This document shows positions 58,025 through 64,000 of a DNA stretch of 64,000 nt, one piece after another. Under the pieces are notes generated by a model that worked only from the letters and a program-made list of their open reading frames with translations, was not told the DNA's origin and searched no databases. Position numbers and translations under genes: made by a program. Each line of letters starts with the position of its first letter. The stretch's first letter is position 1. Source of the stretch: Alkalimonas collagenimarina (lineage in GTDB: Bacteria > Pseudomonadota > Gammaproteobacteria > Enterobacterales > Alteromonadaceae). The stretch is taken from NCBI RefSeq assembly GCF_030717845.1, contig NZ_JAUZVZ010000018.1, forward strand, positions 16,736 through 80,735. The letters run 5' to 3'.

Positions 58025-58174
58025 CTGATCAGTAATCGATGCTTGCATTCACGCATGCCATTGAAAACCGGCGTTGAAACCTTCTCGGGGAAGTCTTTCG
58101 GTAACTCGTTTTGCACTCGTTCAATCACATCATCCACTTGTCGGCGTCAATTACTCCGAATCGGCGATCTTCAC

Positions 58175-58202
58175 TTGACATGCAACCAAATAGTTGCATA
58201 AT
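58175..58202 (+). promoter_or_regulatory. Promoter and palindromic operator of the ArsR operon
   Basis: A perfect -35 TTGACA (58175-58180) and a CATAAT -10 (58197-58202) are separated by 16 bases. A 7-bp-arm inverted repeat (58180-58186 with 58193-58199) fills the spacer, where a bound ArsR-type repressor would block RNA polymerase. Predicted transcription would start about 7 bases after the -10, at or next to the ATG at 58209. Confidence 0.7.
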
Positions 58203-58208
58203 AAATTT

Positions 58209-58529
58209 ATGACGACTGATATGAACGATATTTTCAAAGCGCTTGCTGATCCCTGCCGGCGCGAGCTGCTTGACCGCCTTAGTGAAGAAAACGGCCAGAC
58301 GTTGGGCGCGCTTTGCGAGCGCATGGCCATCAGCCGTCAGGGCGTGACCAAGCACCTAGCCTTGCTTGAGGCTGCAAATCTGGTCGTGATTGTGTGGCAA
58401 GGCAGAGAAAAACTGCACTACCTGAACCCTGAGCCGATTCAGCAAATCCATCAGCGCTGGATTGGAAAATTTGAACCGCAGCGTCTGCAAGCACTCGCCA
58501 CCTTAAAAAAAGCTTTGGAGGATAAATAA
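58209..58529 (+). CDS. ArsR family HTH regulator
   Basis: The 106-residue protein has an ArsR winged helix: IFKALADPCRRELLDRL at the start, then the recognition region ERMAISRQGVTKHLALLE. No metal-binding Cys pair is present, so it belongs to the non-metal branch that pairs with SRPBCC proteins. An ATG at 58221 is an alternative start. The SRPBCC gene follows after one base. It likely represses its own operon through the palindrome inside the promoter. Confidence 0.9.
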   Translation: MTTDMNDIFKALADPCRRELLDRLSEENGQTLGALCERMAISRQGVTKHLALLEAANLVVIVWQGREKLHYLNPEPIQQIHQRWIGKFEPQRLQALATLKKALEDK

Positions 58530-58530
58530 A

Positions 58531-59010
58531 ATGGCCAGCACAGAATTTGTCTATGTAACTTATATTGATACGACCCCCGAGCAGCTTTGGCAGGCACTGA
58601 CCAGCGCCGAGTTTACCCGGCAATACTGGGGAGAACGTGGTATTGAATCGAGCTGGCAAGTAGGCGCTGCGGTGCAATTATTGAAAGAGAACGGCTCTCT
58701 GGATTGGTCTGGCCGGGTACTGGAGGCAGCACCACCCAAGCGCCTTTCTTATACCTTTGATCCCGCCAGCGATGACGAAATGCCGGGCTATCAGGGGGAA
58801 AGAGTGGATCTGACCCAGCCAGAAAAACCATCCAGAGTCACCTTTGAGATTGAACCATACATGGGCAAGGTGAAGCTTACCCTGACGCATGATCAGTTCG
58901 AGCCCGGTAGCAAAGTACTGCCAGGCATAAGTAACGGCTGGCCTGTGATTCTTTCTGGCCTGAAGTCTTTGCTGGAGAGTCAGGCAGCGCTTTTCCCCGA
59001 TTGGCGTTAA
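58531..59010 (+). CDS. SRPBCC/AHSA1 domain protein
   Basis: The 159-residue protein has the START-like AHSA1 fold: FVYVTYIDTTPEQLWQALTS at the start, then YWGERGIESSWQVG and GWPVILSGLKSLLES at the end. Such proteins bind hydrophobic ligands. The pairing with an ArsR gene upstream is common and suggests ligand-controlled regulation. GGAGG lies upstream of its ATG within the ArsR gene. Confidence 0.88.
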   Translation: MASTEFVYVTYIDTTPEQLWQALTSAEFTRQYWGERGIESSWQVGAAVQLLKENGSLDWSGRVLEAAPPKRLSYTFDPASDDEMPGYQGERVDLTQPEKPSRVTFEIEPYMGKVKLTLTHDQFEPGSKVLPGISNGWPVILSGLKSLLESQAALFPDWR

Positions 59011-59066
59011 GGGCTAGAGCCGACCCACTGCACACTGAAAGTACCACTCAACCCAATGGAGGAAGC

Positions 59067-59495
59067 ATGGTCAACATCGAACATATCCAGTATGTGAACG
59101 CTACAGCATCACAGGTGTATCAAGCACTGACTACCGAAGCCGGATTAGCCGCCATCTGGACTCAAGAGCTGGTATTTACTGCGGAAGTAGATGCCATCAA
59201 CGAATTCAGGTTTGGTGATGAGACACCCACCAAAATGCAGATCACCAAACTCACTCCAAACCAGGGCATGAGCTGGCTTTGTGTGAACTCGGATCCAGAA
59301 TGGATAGGTACCAGTGTGCATTTTCAGCTGCATGAAACAGGCGGCAAAACATCGGTCACCTTACGACATACCGATTGGCGTGAACTGACCGACTTCTACC
59401 GTTTTTGCAATTACAACTGGGCAATATTCTTACTCAGCTTAAAAGAGTATTGCGAAGCGGGCACTGGCATCAATTATCAGGTCAGAAAATTTTAA
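59067..59495 (+). CDS. Second SRPBCC domain protein
   Basis: The 142-residue protein has another AHSA1-like fold (IQYVNATASQVYQALTTEAG, FGDETPTKMQI, FCNYNWAIFLLSLKEYCE). It is not closely similar to the SRPBCC protein just upstream. GGAGG lies 5 bases before the ATG at 59067; an earlier in-frame GTG or TTG start would overlap the previous gene and lacks a ribosome site. It is likely the third gene of the ArsR operon. Confidence 0.88.
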   Translation: MVNIEHIQYVNATASQVYQALTTEAGLAAIWTQELVFTAEVDAINEFRFGDETPTKMQITKLTPNQGMSWLCVNSDPEWIGTSVHFQLHETGGKTSVTLRHTDWRELTDFYRFCNYNWAIFLLSLKEYCEAGTGINYQVRKF

Positions 59496-59669
59496 CAATA
59501 CTGCCATCTCTTCAGATGCAGCCATCAGCAAAACCAAACACTGAGTGCTCTGGCTGAGGAGATACACCATACCCCGCCCTTGGGTTTACCAATATTGGCG
59601 CCTGGGTGATGGGGCGCAACATGTTCGGGCCCATTCGTGGTCCCTGGCCTGATTTCAACTGACAAGGTT

Positions 59670-59693
59670 GGTAGGGCAATCACCCGCCCTACC
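59670..59693. repeat. GC-rich palindrome (REP-like)
   Basis: Arms 59670-59677 and 59686-59693 pair perfectly over 8 bp with an 8-base loop. There is no T tract. It lies between convergent genes and resembles an extragenic palindrome more than a terminator. Confidence 0.5.
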
Positions 59694-59723
59694 ACGTGCC
59701 GGTGTTTGATTCTCGACAGCCGT

Positions 59724-61592
59724 TTACCGTGCCTTCCCGGCATCAAGTGCCGTTACCCATTCATCCACCACCTGCTCCAACACCAACAATGGTAAGGCGC
59801 CATTGCTCAGTACCACGTCGTGGAATTCGCGAATATCGAAACGCTCACCCAGTCGCGCTTTGGCGTCCTCGCGCAGCTCCAGCATCTTTAGATGACCAAT
59901 TTTGTATGAAGTTGCCTGCCCCGGCTGCACCAGATAACGGTTGATCTCAGTACGCACATCACGTGGGTTCATGCCAGTTTTCTCAATCATATAGGCTTCA
60001 GCCTGCTCAGGTGTCCAGCGCTTGCGATGCAAACCGGTATCAACCACCAAGCGCACCGAACGAAACATCTCGGCTTGCAAGCGACCTAAATCGCCCAATG
60101 GATCGTCGGCATACACGCCCATTTCGGCGACAAGTTGTTCAGCATACAGCGCCCACCCTTCGGTATAGGGACTGGGGTTTAGCATCCGTCTTAGAAAGGG
60201 CAAATCATCAAGGGTCTGCGCCAGTGAGATTTGAAAATGATGGCCGGGTGCACCTTCATGGTAGGCCAAGGTTGGCAGGCTCCATCGATTGTTCGACTCG
60301 ATATCTCCCAGATTAATGAAGAAAGTACCTGGCCGCGAGCCATCCAATGCTGGTGGGAAGTAATACCCACCAGGCGCAGTTGCCTGGGCATGCTCCGGCA
60401 CCGGTGAAACCTGTAGTTCCTGCTCGGGTACCCGATTAAAATAGTGGGGAATATAAGGCGTAAGACGATCAAGCGCAGCCTCGATATCGGCGATCACCTC
60501 TGCCCGACCTTTATCGGAATCTTCATAGGCGAAGCGTGGGTCTTTTGCCAGCTGTACGACACGCTCACCCACTGAGCCTTCACTTAATCCCTCTGCACGC
60601 AGCAGCCGATCCATTTGCTTTTCAACGCGCGCTACCTCGTCATGGCCGATTTGATGGATGGTGTCAGCGTCGAGATCCGTGCTCGTATTCCAACGCAGTG
60701 CTGTGTCGTAAAATTCCTTACCGTCTGGTAGTGCCCACACGCCTTGATTTGGCGGGTTTTTCTCAAGCGTTTGCTCCAAACGCGTTAGCAAACGTGCATA
60801 GGCCGGATTGGTGTGCTCACGCACGGCTTGCTCGGCTTCATTCAATAGCGCTTGCCGGCGTTCGGGTTCAATACTTGGTACCGTATCCAACTTGCTTTGT
60901 AGCGCAGCAACAAAGATGCTCGAAGCAGCTTCTGGCGCCAATAACGTACGGATCTGACCGGCCGCACCCTCCAAAGCAACTTGAGGTGGGATCACGCCGT
61001 GCTCGGCCTGCATGTCGAAGTTATCAAGCACCTGATCCAGCTTTTGGCCAATGGCTTCTAGCCTGGTAATGTAATTCTGTGCATCACTCTCGCTCGTGAT
61101 CGCATGATGATTCTGCATAAACTGCGGTATCGATACCGGGATGCTAAAAAGCTGGTCGACTGCGTACACCGAACTACCTACTTGCACCCAGGCTGGCGCC
61201 CAGTCGAATGCCAGTAGATCGATCTGAACACCGTAAAACCAAGCGGCCAAGTCATGGCTCCAACGTTCCTGCCCTTCCTGAGCCTGCCGGTCATAGGCAT
61301 TTATAATGTCTAGCAATTGCTGCCATTCATTCCGAAGTTGAGCACGGCGCGGCAGTGATACATCGGTCATCTGGTGCGACAAGTTCCCGATCTCGTCATC
61401 AACAATGCCCAGTATGCTGCGAAGCTCCGGATCACTATTGATGCTAAGTGTGCTCAACTCATCGAGCCGTTGGTGAAAACTGGTCGTATCCTCTTTTTCA
61501 TGCGGCGCCGTAACCCCATCACTGATAGCCACTCCACTACTCAAAGCGGCGATGCTAGCAAGACACCATGCTAATAACACTTTCCTCATCAA
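59724..61592 (-). CDS. DUF885 family exported peptidase-like protein
   Basis: The 622-residue protein has a signal peptide (about 1-23). It matches DUF885, a family related to M3-type metallopeptidases, with the zinc motif HEGAPGHH at 445-452. WTPEQAEAYMIEKTGMNPRD and PGQATSYKIGHLKMLELR are conserved near the end. It is probably a periplasmic zinc carboxy- or oligopeptidase. Length is normal. ATG codons at 61592 and 61589 are both possible starts. Confidence 0.9.
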   Translation of the reverse strand: MMRKVLLAWCLASIAALSSGVAISDGVTAPHEKEDTTSFHQRLDELSTLSINSDPELRSILGIVDDEIGNLSHQMTDVSLPRRAQLRNEWQQLLDIINAYDRQAQEGQERWSHDLAAWFYGVQIDLLAFDWAPAWVQVGSSVYAVDQLFSIPVSIPQFMQNHHAITSESDAQNYITRLEAIGQKLDQVLDNFDMQAEHGVIPPQVALEGAAGQIRTLLAPEAASSIFVAALQSKLDTVPSIEPERRQALLNEAEQAVREHTNPAYARLLTRLEQTLEKNPPNQGVWALPDGKEFYDTALRWNTSTDLDADTIHQIGHDEVARVEKQMDRLLRAEGLSEGSVGERVVQLAKDPRFAYEDSDKGRAEVIADIEAALDRLTPYIPHYFNRVPEQELQVSPVPEHAQATAPGGYYFPPALDGSRPGTFFINLGDIESNNRWSLPTLAYHEGAPGHHFQISLAQTLDDLPFLRRMLNPSPYTEGWALYAEQLVAEMGVYADDPLGDLGRLQAEMFRSVRLVVDTGLHRKRWTPEQAEAYMIEKTGMNPRDVRTEINRYLVQPGQATSYKIGHLKMLELREDAKARLGERFDIREFHDVVLSNGALPLLVLEQVVDEWVTALDAGKAR

Positions 61593-62154
61593 TTATTCCT
61601 TTTTATCTTGAAATCATAGCTGCTCTGATAGGCAGCCTTATTTCCCGAAACGCTTTAATCAGGCATTCCTGTCAACGTCTGCGGCCGCAAAAAAATCCAA
61701 CTGATCAGCATGGGCTTTTAAAAACGCTGGTCGAGCAGTAGCCCGCTCGATATAGTCACGACAGGCAGCGTAGGGTTTCAAGCCACCCAATCGATCGACC
61801 TGACACCCAGCATAACGCAGCAGACAGATGCATCTTGTTAAATTGTGTTAACTTGTACCGGTATTAGTGCGAGTTATAAACAGGCAACAAGCGTCATTGG
61901 CGGCAAACGTTTTTCTGTAGTCGAATGACAAGGGCTGAAATCGACAAAACTGGCAGTGCAACGGGTAGAAGCCTGGGCGAGCTGTTGGGGTATTCGACAG
62001 TTTCAGAGTTCTGTAAATAAGTGTACGGTACTCTAGTTGTCGTATTGGTTTTCTAAGCAGACTATAAATTTTAAATGCAAACTTTCAGTTAGATAAATAA
62101 TAACTTGATTTCAATAACAGTCATGATTTACGACATATTCGCTAGAGCATAATG
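61593..62154. other. Intergenic region with GST remnant
   Basis: This 562-base gap holds the decayed glutathione S-transferase fragment described separately. The rest, up to the hipA stop, is AT-rich and shows no gene, RNA or clear repeat. Confidence 0.5.
61659..61840 (-). pseudogene. C-terminal remnant of a glutathione S-transferase
   Basis: The minus strand encodes GGLKPYAACRDYIERATARP and then AFLKAHADQLDFF before a stop. This is the final helix region of GST proteins, where RPA after a Tyr-Ile-Glu-Arg helix is typical. No start codon or thioredoxin-like N-terminal domain remains. Confidence 0.65.
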
Positions 62155-63420
62155 CTATCTGAGCTGTTTGACCATTTCATCAATGCATAAGCTGCGTATT
62201 TGTCGCAACATTCTTATCTCGCCCGGGCGGCTCTGGCTGTAATCGCCAAGCGAACACACCTGCTCAATAAGCGCATCAGCATGGATAGGAATGGATGCCA
62301 GTAGCTTGTTGAGCTCGCGCTCAGCCAAGGCGGGAGCGATTTGAATTTCAGCGGCAAAGGCGATCACATCATCTCGAGTCAGTTCACCATAACACGTTGC
62401 CTTTCCCATCGGCTGCGACAGCTCTTCGTCACCGTGTTGACCGGCAGCTGCATAAATGATGGTACTGAGTAAATCATAATGAGGCATAAACTGTATGCCG
62501 TTCGCGGTTAGATGAAAGGACAAGTTTTTTAAATGCGCATCACCATTACCAACAATGGCATTGAATACAACCCATCTGAACATCGCAATTTTGGTCATGG
62601 CCACCTGCCGGCATTTATTGCAAAGCTTTAGCAGATTTTGAGCATTGCTGGCTTTGTATTTATCTACAAAGGGCAGCTCCAGCAGTTGGCATCCATCGAG
62701 CATATGCAATCGTGACTGCTCGGGGTATTCACCAACCCTGTCGAAGCGTCTGACAATATAAGCAGGCTCTGGAACGTAAATGATAGCCACATCAGGTACT
62801 GGCAATCCACATAGTCGCGCCAGCGACATGACAAACCACTCGTTGCGACACGTAAAGGGATACTCGTCAGGGCGGGAGTGCTCAGGCTTTAGTATGTGAG
62901 TTGAGGCCATTTGGCCGGATGGCTCTAATAGTTGGCCATCGTCAGTGAAGATCACCAGCATTTTGTGTTGGGCACCAGCCAAGGACATCTTCTTGCTCTG
63001 CCGATTGTTTAATGGCGATTTAGGCAGCTTTTTTATCCGCTCATTTAAATCAACATGAGAAATAGGCGCGGCTCCACCAGCACCCAAGGCAGTGCCGGGA
63101 GGAAGTAATGTAAAAGCACCAGCAGATTCATGCCCTATCGCAGCCAGTAATGCAAATGCATCCCCTGGCGGGATCTTCTCGCTTTTAGCAAGTAACTCTC
63201 TGGCTGCTTCTTCCGGCAGCAGGTTATCAAAAAACCACTGTACGGGTCGCGTGGTTGATTTATCAAGCTGTGGTTCTTCTATCAGCTCAAGGCCAGGAAT
63301 GATGGCAAGGCCATTACGCTGAATTAACCACTTGGGATCATACTGAAACCCCCAAATGCCAGATGTTTCAATTAGCTGACCCAGAAGGTCATGGCCAAGA
63401 TAAACATCTAATGCTCTCAT
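62155..63420 (-). CDS. hipA: HipA-type Ser/Thr kinase toxin
   Basis: The 421-residue protein has the HipA N1 region (RALDVYLGHDLLGQL) and the kinase core: LAGAQHKMLVIF as ATP-binding Lys strand, GNGDAHLKN with catalytic Asp294, and PHYDLLSTI as metal-binding Asp. HipA kinases phosphorylate aminoacyl-tRNA synthetases or other targets and cause dormancy. Length is normal. Its start overlaps the hipB stop by four bases. Confidence 0.93.
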   Translation of the reverse strand: MRALDVYLGHDLLGQLIETSGIWGFQYDPKWLIQRNGLAIIPGLELIEEPQLDKSTTRPVQWFFDNLLPEEAARELLAKSEKIPPGDAFALLAAIGHESAGAFTLLPPGTALGAGGAAPISHVDLNERIKKLPKSPLNNRQSKKMSLAGAQHKMLVIFTDDGQLLEPSGQMASTHILKPEHSRPDEYPFTCRNEWFVMSLARLCGLPVPDVAIIYVPEPAYIVRRFDRVGEYPEQSRLHMLDGCQLLELPFVDKYKASNAQNLLKLCNKCRQVAMTKIAMFRWVVFNAIVGNGDAHLKNLSFHLTANGIQFMPHYDLLSTIIYAAAGQHGDEELSQPMGKATCYGELTRDDVIAFAAEIQIAPALAERELNKLLASIPIHADALIEQVCSLGDYSQSRPGEIRMLRQIRSLCIDEMVKQLR

Positions 63421-63839
63421 GGCCGCTTAACCCTGGTTGACTTAATCTTATCCATGTACTCAAACACCTGATCTGCATCGGGTGCCGGAATGTCAGAATC
63501 TCTTTCCAGTCTGGGCCTGTACCCTACAGGACTCGTGTGCTTCATCTCTGCATCCCCCATGACAGCACGAATTGTATCTTTGCCAGAACCAGACAATGTC
63601 CGAAATGCGTCAACATCAACATCCAGTGGCAAAGCCAACTCAATGCGTACGCCAAGGGTGGTTAAAACATCCAGCACCTTTCCGATCTGCGCTGTTTCCT
63701 TACCATTCTCAATATGACTTAAGAACGACTGACCCACGCCTGATAAACTGGCGGCAGAGAATTGATCAAGATCTTGGCTTAACCGGGCCATTTTAATGAT
63801 CATGCCAATATGTGCAGTATTTTTGATTGTAACTTTCAT
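63417..63839 (-). CDS. hipB: HipB-like antitoxin/repressor
   Basis: The 140-residue protein has a Cro/CI helix-turn-helix in about 10-70 (LSGVGQSFLSHIENGKETA). It has a long C-terminal tail of about 60 residues, so it is bigger than E. coli HipB (88 residues). It should neutralise HipA and repress the operon by binding the repeats upstream. It overlaps hipA by four bases. Confidence 0.88.
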   Translation of the reverse strand: MKVTIKNTAHIGMIIKMARLSQDLDQFSAASLSGVGQSFLSHIENGKETAQIGKVLDVLTTLGVRIELALPLDVDVDAFRTLSGSGKDTIRAVMGDAEMKHTSPVGYRPRLERDSDIPAPDADQVFEYMDKIKSTRVKRP

Positions 63840-63858
63840 ACCACCTCAGCGTTTTATA

Positions 63859-63981
63859 TATCAGATCTGATAAATTAAGTGATGTCTCACTGAAATATAG
63901 TCTAATTTATCAGAACGAACAAGTTAATTGCCGCGCAATGTGTTTGATGACATAAAATATTCGTTCGAATAAATTAGAAAT
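63859..63981. promoter_or_regulatory. Inverted-repeat operator region of hipBA
   Basis: A 14-base palindrome (63859-63872) runs into TCTGATAAATTA (63866-63877), whose exact inverted copy is 63903-63914. A third, related copy with an extended flank (GTTCG next to AATAAATTAGA) lies near 63961-63980. Such spaced repeats upstream of hipB are typical HipB operators. Confidence 0.7.
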
Positions 63982-64000
63982 TCACGGTGATGGATCAATG

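Overview
The window is chromosomal DNA from a Gram-negative gammaproteobacterium. Lipoprotein signal peptides, an RND efflux pair, an outer-membrane beta-barrel, rlmF, the yheT-yheU pair, cheV, yigZ, katG and PspA all fit an aquatic, motile, aerobic member of the class, loosely Alteromonadales- or Cellvibrionales-like. I make no genus call. No rRNA, tRNA, CRISPR array or intact transposase was recognised.

Layout. 1-7062: end of a cytochrome c gene, a beta-propeller lipoprotein, a family-3 solute-binding lipoprotein, an S9 prolyl oligopeptidase and a dual GGDEF-EAL protein. 7142-11778: a damaged DUF3083 gene, then two divergent copies of a two-gene surface cassette (small lipoprotein A plus an HExxH lipoprotein B) in opposite orientation around yigZ; one A copy is reduced to a fragment. 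12041-18427: a four-gene SMC operon of the Wadjet/MksBEFG type (SMC ATPase, MukE-like, MukF-like, Toprim nuclease) joined by TGATG overlaps. 18499-20493: a Fic AMPylator beside the tail of a lost type I HsdS, a repeat cluster, and an AraC tail abutting a clipped membrane protein. 20551-36120: mostly housekeeping and stress genes, including a stand-alone Hen1-like RNA methyltransferase, PspA with a membrane partner, CheV, KatG, a TPR-GGDEF protein and a PEP-CTERM protein.

36727-45272 (minus strand) is a complete type I restriction-modification island. Reading order is a putative HEPN protein, hsdM, hsdS, a RhuM-Doc/Fic fusion and hsdR, placed directly behind gloA. 46026-54855 holds an osmC remnant, a 38-residue membrane ORF coupled to a prohibitin gene, a membrane-tethered XRE regulator, a DJ-1/PfpI protein, an RND efflux operon and an M24 peptidase. 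54959-64000 holds a secreted PHB-depolymerase-like esterase, rlmF, an ArsR-SRPBCC operon with a visible promoter/operator, a DUF885 protein, a GST remnant and a hipBA module.

How the parts work together. Four defence or conflict modules lie within about 52 kb: the Wadjet-like complex, the type I R-M island with its two embedded accessory genes, the solo Fic beside an hsdS tail, and hipBA. Gene remnants are frequent: DUF3083, lipoprotein A, hsdS, AraC, osmC and GST. This points to repeated gain and deletion at these sites. The best candidates for new biology are the duplicated lipoprotein/HExxH cassette, the small Toprim subunit of the SMC operon, the HEPN-like first gene of the R-M operon and the stand-alone Hen1-like enzyme.
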